A stretch of 43,909 nt of DNA, taken from NCBI GenBank assembly GCA_017452545.1, contig JAFTME010000093.1, positions 1-43,909 on the forward strand, written 5' to 3'. Positions within the stretch are counted from its first letter, which is position 1; each line of letters starts with the position of its first letter. This DNA comes from Clostridia bacterium. Its GTDB lineage: Bacteria; Bacillota; Clostridia; Oscillospirales; CAG-272. The notes beneath the pieces are model-generated. The model had not been told where the DNA came from. It saw only the letters and a program-made list of their open reading frames with translations, and did not search any database. The position numbers were made by a program, and so were the translations under genes. Below are positions 7,366 to 14,641 of the stretch, piece after piece.

Positions 7366-8607
7366 ATGAAAAAGTTTTTGTCTTTGATGCTGGTTCTTGC
7401 AATGCTGATGACCTGCATCGCTATGGTTGCTTGTAAGGAAGATAAGCCCCCTGTAGATGACGATCCTGTTGATGAAACTCCCGACGACGAGACTCCCGAT
7501 GATGAGACTCCCGACGACGAGACCCCCGAAAACCCCGATGATACCACCACCGAGGAAGATGAAGAGGCAAAGGCTCAGGCTGAGGCTGAGGCTGCTGCAG
7601 CTCCCGTAATCGAGAAGATTAAGGCTCTCGAGGGTTGGCCCGAGGTTACCGCTGACAACTATGACACCCTGAAGGCTGAGTACGAGGCAGTAGACGCTGC
7701 TTACGACGAGCTGGACAAGGCTGCTAAGAAGTGCGTTGACAGCGACACCAAGAAGATCCTGAACAACGCAAAGGCTGCTCTGAAGGCTTATGACGATGTT
7801 CTGAAGGCACAGGCTGCTGAGCAGGAGTACCTGGAGAAGATCGCAGGTATGTCCACCAACGCTATCGTTAAGGCTACCATCACCATCGACGGTGTTATGG
7901 ATGAGATCGTTGAGACCAAGTCCAACCCCATGACCCTGACCAAGGAGCTGTGTGACAGTTGGATGGTTACTAAGGCTGACGGCACGAAAACGACCAATGA
8001 ATATGGTGCAGGTGTTGTTGGTGATACTACTCTGACTGATGGTGCGGATACCGACGTAAGCTTCTACTTTGCATACGACGACGAGTATCTGTACGTTGTT
8101 GAGAAGAGATGTGACCTGAACTGGCTGTTTACCACCACCGACTTCCGTAAGCCCTACGCAAGTGACGGTTCTCTGGTATGGTTCGTTCGCGGTGGTAATG
8201 ATACCACGAAGCCTATTTGCGGTATCCAGTGGAATGGCGGCACCAAGGAGACCATCGAGCAGGCTAACCCCCGTCCCGGTGAGAACGTTCCCGTACTGGG
8301 TCTGTTCACGCAGGACGATCAGCCCAACTCTGTTGAGATGACCGCTGATGCTTGGGAGCGCGCAATTGGCTGGGATGAGTCCACGTTCTTCTACGTACTC
8401 GAGGTTAAGATTCCGTTTGCTGATCTGGGCTTCACCGCTGCAGACATTGAGGCTGGCGACATTGGAACCACCTTCTGCTCCGTTGACATCGTTAACGAAG
8501 AGTTTGATGGCGACACCGGCAAGCTGTGGAAGGATATGGGCTACCAGATGCAGTATCACGGCGTAAATCAGTGGAAGTGGTGCTACCGCCTGATGGCAGT
8601 TAAATAA
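7366..8607 (+). CDS. lipoprotein with acidic repeat linker, helical segment and CBM9-like domain
   Basis: The product has 413 residues. AAAGGAG lies 7 bases before ATG 7366, and this start gives a clean lipoprotein signal: MKK, a hydrophobic core, then C23 in MVAC (Met at -3 is slightly unusual). Residues about 35-65 are an acidic Pro/Thr linker with VDETP/DDETP repeats that should space the protein off the membrane. Residues about 70-155 are Ala/Lys/Glu-rich and probably helical. Residues about 165-413 resemble carbohydrate-binding module family 9-type domains: ATITIDGVMDE, then FAYDDEYLYVVEKR, then VLEVKIPFADLGF. It is therefore likely a surface protein that binds or senses carbohydrate. 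It has its own promoter and terminator, and faces another linker-bearing lipoprotein gene. The binding function is inferred from a weak family resemblance. Confidence 0.82.
   Translation: MKKFLSLMLVLAMLMTCIAMVACKEDKPPVDDDPVDETPDDETPDDETPDDETPENPDDTTTEEDEEAKAQAEAEAAAAPVIEKIKALEGWPEVTADNYDTLKAEYEAVDAAYDELDKAAKKCVDSDTKKILNNAKAALKAYDDVLKAQAAEQEYLEKIAGMSTNAIVKATITIDGVMDEIVETKSNPMTLTKELCDSWMVTKADGTKTTNEYGAGVVGDTTLTDGADTDVSFYFAYDDEYLYVVEKRCDLNWLFTTTDFRKPYASDGSLVWFVRGGNDTTKPICGIQWNGGTKETIEQANPRPGENVPVLGLFTQDDQPNSVEMTADAWERAIGWDESTFFYVLEVKIPFADLGFTAADIEAGDIGTTFCSVDIVNEEFDGDTGKLWKDMGYQMQYHGVNQWKWCYRLMAVK
7468..7527 (+). repeat. four 15-bp tandem repeats coding (V/D)DETP
   Basis: Four consecutive units of pattern GAYGAYGARACYCCC encode VDETP, DDETP, DDETP, DDETP inside the lipoprotein linker. 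Synonymous differences between units show they are not very recent copies. Slippage could change linker length. Confidence 0.85.
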
Positions 8608-8659
8608 TTCAAGACACATAAGCGTTTGAATTGACAATTTGAAAGCAAATCACAATTAT

Positions 8660-8693
8660 GCCCCCGAGGCCTCGTGCTTCGGGGGCGTTTTGT
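8660..8693 (+). terminator. terminator of the CBM9-like lipoprotein gene
   Basis: GCCCCCGA (8660-8667) pairs with TCGGGGGC (8679-8686), followed by GTTTTGTTT. Confidence 0.85.
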
Positions 8694-8712
8694 TTATTTT
8701 TTCATTACGGCA

Positions 8713-8750
8713 GAAAAAGAGCAGCCCGACTCTATACGAGTCGGGCTGCT
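8713..8750 (-). terminator. terminator of the SH3-domain lipoprotein gene
   Basis: Thirteen-base perfect arms AGCAGCCCGACTC (8720-8732) and their inverse (8738-8750) enclose TATAC. On the minus strand the stem is followed by TTTTTC. Confidence 0.88.
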
Positions 8751-8772
8751 GTGTTATGCGTGCTCGAATGAA

Positions 8773-9876
8773 TTATTTGCCGGTGTAGGGATCGTCGGGA
8801 ACGATATCCTCGAAGCCGTCGGGAGCGGTGGTGGAGAGGTATGCGGAACCAACGTAGTAGGTGTTACCGTTGATGATCACGCGGCTCCAGGTGCCGTCGG
8901 GAGAGATGGCAACACGGGAAACAACGTCGCCGAGATGCAGACCGGGATGCTCGGTGTAGGGAACGATCGAAGCCTCGATCATGCTGGGATAGTAGCGAAC
9001 CCACAGGGAGTTTGCGGTAACGTACATAGTCTGAGGAGCGGCAAGCTCGGTGTAACCGGTTGCGTGAATGTCATCGGATGTGAGGAACTCGGAGAATGCG
9101 TAGCACTCCTTGCCCTCGTAAATGACCTTGCTCCAGGAATCGTTGATAGCAACACGCTCCAGCGCCTTACCAAATGCGACTTTGTCAATAATGGAGGAGG
9201 TGGTGCTGGGCTCTGCGCGGAGAATGAGCGCGCCCTCTGCGATGACATAAACGGTCTCGGCAGCAGGCAGCGTGACAAACTCGGAGCCGCTTGCGGGAGG
9301 ATTATCGGGCTGATCGTCGCCGCCTACGGGAGGATCAACGATATCGCCGGGATTAACGATGGGCTCGTCCTCACCGCCTACGGGAGGATTTGCGGGATCG
9401 TAAAGATTCAAGCAGTTGGAAGCGACGTAGTACTCATTGCCCTCGAACAGGACCTTGCTCCATTCGTCGGATACGCCGACACGGGTTGCGACCTGCGCGT
9501 AACGCAGCTTGGAAACGACGTTGTTGGCGTCTACCACGGGAGCGGAGCGGAGATCCACCGTGATGCGAGCGTAGACCTGCTCGTTGACCGTTGTGAATTC
9601 ATCGGTCGGAGTGGTCGGGGTCTCATCGTCGGGGTTCTCGGGTGTGGTGTCGGTGCCGGGCGTGGTATCGTCGGGGTTTTCGGGTGTTTCACCACCGGGG
9701 TTTTCGTCATCGGGGGTGGTGTTATCGGGGTTTTCGGGGATATCGTCACCGGACTGTTCGGTGCCCGGGGTAGTATCGGGGTTTTGGGGATCCTTGTCCT
9801 TGTCGGGGTCCTTGCTGCAGGCTGCCATGGATGCAACCACCAGCAGAGCCAGTGCAAATGCGAGAATTTTTTTCAT
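8773..9876 (-). CDS. lipoprotein with three bacterial SH3-like domains
   Basis: The product has 367 residues. An upstream in-frame ATG exists at 9900, but GGAGG lies 8 bases before ATG 9876, and MKKILAFALALLVVASMAAC then gives a lipoprotein signal with C20. Residues about 21-95 are a low-complexity Asp/Pro/Asn/Thr/Glu linker (PENPDDTTP-type units). Three related domains follow, each beginning VYA/VYV/MYV with an RxxP- or RYYP-like turn and ending in a W-S-(K/R)-V-(L/I) ... YYV/CYAF segment; these are bacterial SH3 (SH3b) repeats, which often bind cell-wall peptide bridges. A Gly/Pro/Asp spacer (about 155-200) separates domains 1 and 2. No catalytic domain is present, so it is probably a wall-associated binding lipoprotein. 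The promoter, a small leader hairpin (TGGGTC/GACCCA, 9920-9934) and the terminator are all visible. Confidence 0.85.
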   Translation of the reverse strand: MKKILAFALALLVVASMAACSKDPDKDKDPQNPDTTPGTEQSGDDIPENPDNTTPDDENPGGETPENPDDTTPGTDTTPENPDDETPTTPTDEFTTVNEQVYARITVDLRSAPVVDANNVVSKLRYAQVATRVGVSDEWSKVLFEGNEYYVASNCLNLYDPANPPVGGEDEPIVNPGDIVDPPVGGDDQPDNPPASGSEFVTLPAAETVYVIAEGALILRAEPSTTSSIIDKVAFGKALERVAINDSWSKVIYEGKECYAFSEFLTSDDIHATGYTELAAPQTMYVTANSLWVRYYPSMIEASIVPYTEHPGLHLGDVVSRVAISPDGTWSRVIINGNTYYVGSAYLSTTAPDGFEDIVPDDPYTGK

Positions 9877-9960
9877 GTTTTCTGCCTCCGTTTTTTTCAT
9901 TATTCTTCGTTATGTAGCGTGGGTCAGCGACCCATTATCTCAATTTAATGATACATTGTA

Positions 9961-9989
9961 ATTATAACATATCCCGCCCTGAATGTCAA
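9961..9989 (-). promoter_or_regulatory. promoter of the SH3-domain lipoprotein gene
   Basis: On the minus strand TTGACA (9984-9989) and TATAAT (9961-9966), spacer 17. The 160 bases from here to the divergent glyQS promoter are AT-rich with no recognised feature. Confidence 0.88.
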
Positions 9990-10151
9990 GTCAAACGGGA
10001 AATTCAAGATAAAAATTTTATATGAATTTTTTGTGCAATTCCGTACAATTTTTCGCATTCGGGGAAAGCGGAGATTTCCCGACGGGAAACGAAACGGAGG
10101 GGGAATGAAATCGCTTTTTTCGGAGTTTTTTTGGGAATATGCGGGGAAGTC

Positions 10152-10180
10152 TTGACAATCACGATAAAATATGATAAAAT
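10152..10180 (+). promoter_or_regulatory. promoter of the glycyl-tRNA synthetase gene
   Basis: TTGACA 10152-10157 and TAAAAT 10175-10180, spacer 17. The leader is only about 50 bases, too short for a T-box. It contains an exact 11-bp tandem repeat, AGTATATAATC, at 10189-10199 and 10200-10210. Confidence 0.8.
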
Positions 10181-10235
10181 CTAATATTAGTATATAATCA
10201 GTATATAATCAATCACTTTTGGAGGATAGATTACT

Positions 10236-11657
10236 ATGAGAAATTCCGATAAAACAATGGACAAGATCGTTGCGCTTTGCAAAACGCGCGGCTTTATCTT
10301 CCCCGGCTCCGAGATCTATGGCGGCCTTGCCAACTCTTGGGATTACGGCCCTCTGGGCGTTGAGTTCAAAAATAACGTCAAGCGCGCTTGGTGGAAAAAG
10401 TTCGTTCAGGAGAGCAAGTATAACGTAGGTCTTGACAGCGCCATCATTATGAATCCTCAGGCTTGGGTCGCATCCGGTCACGTTGGCGGATTCTCCGATC
10501 CGCTGATGGATTGCAAGGGCTGCAAGGCTCGTCACCGTGCGGACAAGCTGATCGAGGAGTATGCCTTCCAGAACGGCACGAATGACAATCCTGCAGGCTG
10601 GTCCTTTGAGGAGATGGCTGCATTCATCAAGGAGAAGGGGATCGTTTGCCCTCATTGCGGCGGTAACGATTTTACTGACATCAAGAAGTTCAATTTGATG
10701 TTCAAGACCTTTATCGGTGTTACAGAAGATTCTTCCTCTACCGTATATCTGCGCCCCGAGACTGCACAGGGTATCTTTGTTGATTTCCCCTCGGTGCAGC
10801 GCGCATCCCGCAAAAAGCTGCCCTTCGGTGTTTGCCAGATCGGTAAGTCGTTCCGCAACGAGATCACGCCCGGTAACTTTGTATTCCGTACCCGTGAGTT
10901 CGAGCAGATGGAGCTGGAGTTCTTCTGCCAGCCCGGCACGGATCTGGAGTGGTTTGCTTACTGGAAGGACTACTGCCACAAGTGGCTGCTCAACCTCGGC
11001 ATGAGAGACGAGAATCTGCGTCTGCGTGACCACGATCCCGAGGAGCTTTGCTTCTACTCCAAGGCAACGACCGACTTTGAGTTCCTGTTCCCGTTTGGCT
11101 GGGGCGAGCTGTGGGGCATTGCCGACCGTACCGATTACGACCTCGGTCAGCATGCACAGCACAGCGGCAAGGATATGACCTATTTCGATCAGGAAAAGAA
11201 CGAGCACTATATTCCTTACGTTGTCGAGCCCTCGCTGGGTGCTGACCGCGTAGCGCTGGCATTCCTGGTTGACGCTTACGACGAAGAGGTCATCGACGCC
11301 GAAAAGAACGACGTCCGTACCGTGCTGCATCTGCACCCTGCACTGGCACCCTTCAAGGCTGCCGTCCTGCCGCTTTCCAAAAAGCTGGCTGACAAGGCGG
11401 GTGAGGTTTACGAGGAGCTGTCCAAGTACTTCATGGTCGATTACGATGAGACCGGCTCGATCGGTAAGAGATATCGCCGCGAGGACGAGATCGGTACGCC
11501 TCTTTGCATCACCGTTGACTTCGAAACGGTGGGCGATGCGGAGAAGGGCGTTGAGGCAGACAACTGCGTAACGGTTCGTGACCGCGATACCATGCAGCAG
11601 CTTCGTATGCCCATTTCCGAGCTGAAGGCTTATATCGAGAATTATATCGCATTCTGA
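10236..11657 (+). CDS. glyQS: glycyl-tRNA synthetase, single-chain class II type
   Basis: The product has 473 residues and charges tRNA-Gly with glycine in the cytoplasm. The N-terminus [23 protein letters not shown] is the family hallmark. Class II motif 2 is seen in [26 protein letters not shown], and motif 3 in [13 protein letters not shown]. Two CxxC-type pairs (CKGC near residue 92 and CPHCGG near 133) form a zinc-binding insert. Length matches the homodimeric bacterial/eukaryotic type rather than the separate alpha and beta chains of many bacteria. GGAGG lies 10 bases before the ATG. It has its own promoter, and a hairpin follows the stop. Confidence 0.96.
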   Translation: MRNSDKTMDKIVALCKTRGFIFPGSEIYGGLANSWDYGPLGVEFKNNVKRAWWKKFVQESKYNVGLDSAIIMNPQAWVASGHVGGFSDPLMDCKGCKARHRADKLIEEYAFQNGTNDNPAGWSFEEMAAFIKEKGIVCPHCGGNDFTDIKKFNLMFKTFIGVTEDSSSTVYLRPETAQGIFVDFPSVQRASRKKLPFGVCQIGKSFRNEITPGNFVFRTREFEQMELEFFCQPGTDLEWFAYWKDYCHKWLLNLGMRDENLRLRDHDPEELCFYSKATTDFEFLFPFGWGELWGIADRTDYDLGQHAQHSGKDMTYFDQEKNEHYIPYVVEPSLGADRVALAFLVDAYDEEVIDAEKNDVRTVLHLHPALAPFKAAVLPLSKKLADKAGEVYEELSKYFMVDYDETGSIGKRYRREDEIGTPLCITVDFETVGDAEKGVEADNCVTVRDRDTMQQLRMPISELKAYIENYIAF

Positions 11658-11673
11658 TTTTGCACAGAATACC

Positions 11674-11705
11674 GGGGGACGCCGACGTCGGTGTCCCCCA
11701 AAATT
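11674..11705 (+). terminator. weak terminator or processing hairpin after glyQS
   Basis: GGGGGACGCCG (11674-11684) pairs with CGGTGTCCCCC (11689-11699, one G-T pair) around ACGT. The tail AAAATTTT is a poor T-tract, so partial readthrough into the DUF554 gene, which has no obvious promoter, is likely. Confidence 0.6.
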
Positions 11706-11726
11706 TTAAAATGAGGAGACGGAACG

Positions 11727-12551
11727 GTGGAACGTTTTGCACTGTGGGGGACGCTGGTTAACGCAGGAGCGGTCATCATCGGCGCGCTGATCGGTATGCT
11801 CTTTGGCGTAATTGGATATAAAAAACGAAAAGCAGCAAGCAAAGACGCACCGACACAAGCAGGGGGGCGCGGACGGCTGGCAGATGCTATCTTTTCCGGG
11901 CTGGCGCTCTGCGTTATTATGGTTGGTCTTGACGGCGTGCTTAAGGGCGCCATCAATGATCGTATCGCGGCGGCGCTGTCCGAGGGCGGCGTGGCAGAGC
12001 TGGCGCTGCCCGGCGAGAAAACCATGGTCATTATTCTGTCTATGGTGCTTGGCAGCATCATCGGCACGCTGCTGGATCTTGACGCGCGACTGACACGACT
12101 TGGCGAATGGTTGGAAAAGAAAACAGGCAACCGTTTTGGTAACGTTGCGCAGGGCTTTGTTACGGCGAGCCTTTTGTTCTGCGTTGGCTCGATGGCGATC
12201 GTCGGCTCGCTGAACAGCGGCTTGACCAACGATCACTCCATGCTGTATACCAAGTCCATGCTTGACTTTATTTCGGCGACCATTTTCGGCTATTCGCTTG
12301 GCTTTGGCGTCATGCTCTCTGCCGGCGCTGTTCTTTTGTATCAGGGCAGCATTGCGCTGCTTGCGCAGTGGATCTCGCCGCTGTTGACGGCAGATGTGAT
12401 CACCACCATGACCATCACGGGCTCGCTTCTGATCGTTGCGCTCGGCTTGAATTTGCTTGGCATCACCAAGATCAAAATAATGAATTATCTTCCCGCTGTG
12501 TTCCTGCCCATCGCGCTTGAGCCGTTGGCGGCACTTGTTGGGTTGGCTTGA
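11727..12551 (+). CDS. DUF554-family integral membrane protein (YqgA/YdfK-like)
   Basis: The product has 274 residues and a GTG start, placed by GAGGAG 8 bases upstream. It has about seven membrane segments. The opening GTLVNAGAVIIGALIG and the later GLALCVIMVGLDGVLKG and SLLFCVGSMAIVGSLNSGL are characteristic of DUF554 proteins. The function of the family is not established; a transporter is often suggested. A Lys/Arg-rich cytoplasmic loop (YKKRKAASKD) follows the first helix. It is followed after 9 bases by a HAD phosphatase and is probably cotranscribed with it. Confidence 0.88.
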   Translation: MERFALWGTLVNAGAVIIGALIGMLFGVIGYKKRKAASKDAPTQAGGRGRLADAIFSGLALCVIMVGLDGVLKGAINDRIAAALSEGGVAELALPGEKTMVIILSMVLGSIIGTLLDLDARLTRLGEWLEKKTGNRFGNVAQGFVTASLLFCVGSMAIVGSLNSGLTNDHSMLYTKSMLDFISATIFGYSLGFGVMLSAGAVLLYQGSIALLAQWISPLLTADVITTMTITGSLLIVALGLNLLGITKIKIMNYLPAVFLPIALEPLAALVGLA

Positions 12552-12560
12552 GGTTTTTCT

Positions 12561-13211
12561 ATGTATCAGATTATTCTGTTTGACCTTGACGGTACGCTGA
12601 CCGATCCCGGAGAGGGCATTACCAATTCGGTTGCCCACGCCCTGATGCGTATGGGGCGCCCGTCTGAGAGCAGAGACGCGCTCTACCGCTATATCGGTCC
12701 TCCGCTTCACAGCGCTTTTATGGAATTTTGCGGCTTTTCTGCCGAGGAGGCGCATCGAGCCATCGAATGCTATCGCGAGTATTACCGTGATCGCGGTATT
12801 TTTGAAAATAAAGTGTATGAGGGGATCCCCGAGCTGTTGGCGGCGCTCAAGCGTGATGGTCGCACGCTCATCGTTGCGACCTCCAAGCCGGAGATCTTTG
12901 CCGAGCGGATTCTGGAGCACTTTGGAATCGCTCATTACTTTGATTGTATCGCGGGCGCGACCTTGGATTCCTCGCGCAGCAAAAAGGCGGATATTATTGC
13001 GTATGCGCTGCAGCGCGTGGGCACTACCGACGTTTCCCGAGCTGTGATGGTCGGGGATCGTGAGCATGACGTTATCGGCGCGTCTGCGTTTGGTATGGAC
13101 AGCATCGGCGTTCTCTTCGGTTATGGCTCCGAGAGTGAGCTGCGGGAGGCGGGCGCGACGCACATTGCCGAGAGTGTAGCTCAGCTTTTTGCGCTTTTGC
13201 AGAAAAAATAA
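12561..13211 (+). CDS. HAD-superfamily phosphatase, phosphoglycolate phosphatase-like
   Basis: The product has 216 residues. HAD motif I is DLDGTLTD (residues 8-15) with the nucleophilic Asp and acid/base Asp, motif II is VATSKPE, a lysine follows in the SRSKKADI segment, and motif IV is MVGDREHDVIGA. The helical cap between residues about 15 and 85 is of the Gph/PGP type. The substrate is probably a small phosphate ester; phosphoglycolate or pyrophosphate are the usual family substrates, but none can be assigned. The gene is second in a small operon with the DUF554 gene. No clear terminator is seen before the rplJ promoter. Confidence 0.88.
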   Translation: MYQIILFDLDGTLTDPGEGITNSVAHALMRMGRPSESRDALYRYIGPPLHSAFMEFCGFSAEEAHRAIECYREYYRDRGIFENKVYEGIPELLAALKRDGRTLIVATSKPEIFAERILEHFGIAHYFDCIAGATLDSSRSKKADIIAYALQRVGTTDVSRAVMVGDREHDVIGASAFGMDSIGVLFGYGSESELREAGATHIAESVAQLFALLQKK

Positions 13212-13241
13212 AAAATATTTCAATAATTTTTCAAAAAGGTA

Positions 13242-13270
13242 TTGACAAACGGATGATATTCGTGTATAAT
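13242..13270 (+). promoter_or_regulatory. promoter of the rplJ-rplL operon
   Basis: TTGACA 13242-13247 and TATAAT 13265-13270, spacer 17, both consensus. Confidence 0.92.
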
Positions 13271-13280
13271 ATCATCCGTT
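13248..13280 (+). promoter_or_regulatory. 33-bp perfect inverted repeat over the rplJ promoter
   Basis: Thirteen-base arms (13248-13260 and 13268-13280, core GGATGATATT/AATATCATCC) with a 7-base centre cover the spacer, the -10 box and the expected start site. Most of it is not transcribed, so it would act at the DNA level. Confidence 0.55.
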
Positions 13281-13281
13281 A

Positions 13282-13440
13282 TCCGAAGACAGCAGGTTTC
13301 CGTAAAAGCTCCATGCTCTCCTGCCGAGGACAGACTTGAATATGACACAACTGTGTTTTGCGGTCTTTCTTCGTGCGGAGCTTCGGCGCTGACGGAGAAA
13401 GTTTTTTTATTCTTTAGCTTTTCAGTTCACGATTGGGAGG
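13282..13440 (+). ncRNA. ribosomal protein L10 leader RNA
   Basis: The region between promoter and rplJ contains the features expected of the L10 leader: CCGAAGACAGCAGG, a pairing CCTGCCGAGGACAG, and later GGAGC..GCGC stems. In Bacillus the L10(L12)4 complex binds such a leader and causes premature termination of its own operon. The call rests on position and these motifs; a covariance-model hit would confirm it. Confidence 0.8.
13365..13408 (+). terminator. attenuator terminator inside the L10 leader
   Basis: CTTTCTTCGT (13365-13374) pairs with ACGGAGAAAG (13392-13401), with one T-G pair and an inner GC-rich loop, followed by TTTTTTT (13402-13408). It lies 40 bases before rplJ, placed for L10-dependent attenuation. 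Confidence 0.75.
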
Positions 13441-13449
13441 TGAAACCAA

Positions 13450-13992
13450 ATGCCCAGCAATTCTATTCTCGAACAGAAGAAACAGATCGTTGCCGATCTG
13501 GCGGAATCCATCAAGAACTCCGCTGTAGGTGTCCTGGTAAACTATCAGGGTATCACGGTGGAAAACGACACCAAGATGCGTAAGGCTCTGCGTGAAGCAG
13601 GCGTTAAGTACGTCGTTATGAAGAATTCCTTGACCGGCAGAGCATGCGAAATGAACGGTCTGGACGACATGAAGCCCCACCTTGTAGGTATGACTGCACT
13701 GGCAATCGGCCCTGCCGATGATCCCATTGCTCCTGCAAAGGTTATTAAGGAGTACGCTGATAAGATCGAGTCCTTCAAGATCGTTGCAGGTTACCTTGAC
13801 GGTGCCGTCGTTGACGCAGCAACCGTTGAGTCTCTGGCAACCATCCCCTCCAGAGAGGTCCTTATCGCGAAGTTCCTCGGCAGCATTCGTTCTCCGCTGT
13901 ACAACTTTGCATATGCGCTGCAGGCAGTTGTCGACAAGGGTGGCGAAGCCGCTCCCGCAGCCGACGCTGCAGAAGCTCCCGCAGAGGCTTAA
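13450..13992 (+). CDS. rplJ: 50S ribosomal protein L10
   Basis: The product has 180 residues and forms the base of the L12 stalk on the large subunit, anchoring L7/L12 dimers through its C-terminal helix. The N-terminal QKKQIVADLAESIKNSAVGVLVNYQG and the MKNSLTGRA segment are typical of L10. The Ala/Glu-rich C-terminus carries the L12-binding helix. GGGAGG lies 9 bases before the ATG. It is first in a two-gene operon with rplL, which here is apart from rplK-rplA and rpoB within the window. Confidence 0.97.
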   Translation: MPSNSILEQKKQIVADLAESIKNSAVGVLVNYQGITVENDTKMRKALREAGVKYVVMKNSLTGRACEMNGLDDMKPHLVGMTALAIGPADDPIAPAKVIKEYADKIESFKIVAGYLDGAVVDAATVESLATIPSREVLIAKFLGSIRSPLYNFAYALQAVVDKGGEAAPAADAAEAPAEA

Positions 13993-14003
13993 TTCTGCAC
14001 CCT

Positions 14004-14048
14004 GCGGCATGAATGCCGCTGCATAAATGTACCAAGGTACAAATTTTT
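14004..14048 (+). promoter_or_regulatory. two hairpins between rplJ and rplL
   Basis: GCGGCAT/ATGCCGC (14004-14010/14013-14019) is followed by TGTACC/GGTACA (14028-14033/14036-14041) and then ATTTTT. The second resembles a weak terminator; both could adjust the L10:L12 ratio or act as a processing site. Confidence 0.4.
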
Positions 14049-14078
14049 AATCATCCTTTATTCAGGAGGTATTTTGAA

Positions 14079-14450
14079 ATGGAAAAGATTAACAACATTA
14101 TCGAAGAGATCAAGTCTCTCACTATTCTTGAACTGTCCGAGCTGGTTAAGGCTGTTGAGGCTGAGTTCGGCGTATCCGCTGCTGCTCCCGTAGGCGTTGT
14201 TGCTGCTGCAGGTGCTGCTGCTCCCGCTGCTGAGGAGAAGACCGAGTTTGACGTTATCCTGGCTGGCTTCGGCTCCAACAAGCTTGGCGTCATCAAGGTT
14301 GTTCGCGAGGTTACCGGTCTGGGTCTGAAGGACGCTAAGGACCTGGTTGAGGGTTGCCCCAAGGCTCTGAAGGAAGGCGTTTCCAAGGACGAGGCAGAGT
14401 CTCTCAAGAAGACCCTGGAAGAGGCAGGCGCTACCGTCGAGGTCAAATAA
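14079..14450 (+). CDS. rplL: 50S ribosomal protein L7/L12
   Basis: The product has 123 residues and is the flexible stalk protein that recruits GTPase factors. It shows the N-terminal dimerisation helices ([19 protein letters not shown]), an Ala/Val-rich hinge (residues about 34-52) and the C-terminal domain with [32 protein letters not shown] and GATVEVK. The upstream in-frame ATG at 14013 is rejected because AGGAGG lies 10 bases before ATG 14079 and the sequence from there matches the family start. A strong terminator follows. Confidence 0.98.
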   Translation: MEKINNIIEEIKSLTILELSELVKAVEAEFGVSAAAPVGVVAAAGAAAPAAEEKTEFDVILAGFGSNKLGVIKVVREVTGLGLKDAKDLVEGCPKALKEGVSKDEAESLKKTLEEAGATVEVK

Positions 14451-14526
14451 TTCGGCGCATCCGAAGGATGCATCCGATCCCGCTGTGCAATGTGATAACA
14501 ACACAACCTGCGACTGCCGCGGGTTG

Positions 14527-14566
14527 GCACAGAAAAAGGCTCACCGTATTGGTGAGCCTTTTTCTG
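14527..14566 (+). terminator. terminator of the rplJ-rplL operon
   Basis: Nineteen-base arms (14527-14545 and 14551-14569; GGCTCACC/GGTGAGCC core) around GTATT. The right arm contains the T-tract TTTTT (14559-14563). Confidence 0.88.
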
Positions 14567-14574
14567 TGCTATGA

Positions 14575-14603
14575 TTGACTTTTCTTTTGTTTTGTAGTAT
14601 ACT
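14575..14603 (+). promoter_or_regulatory. promoter of the Cys/His-repeat lipoprotein gene
   Basis: TTGACT 14575-14580 and TATACT 14598-14603, spacer 17. Confidence 0.78.
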
Positions 14604-14641
14604 GTATGCAGAATGTTCCTTTATGATAAGGAGGACTGAAC

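Noticed and set aside
7468-7527. Short direct repeats as a possible CRISPR array
   Set aside because: Units are 15 bp, contiguous, in frame and without spacers; they encode a protein linker.
8674-9948. 424-codon plus-strand frame opposite the SH3-domain lipoprotein
   Set aside because: Gly/Val-rich shadow of the linker and SH3 coding sequence; begins inside a terminator.
10181-10235. T-box or glycine riboswitch upstream of glyQS
   Set aside because: The leader is about 50 bases, too short, with no T-box sequence or terminator.
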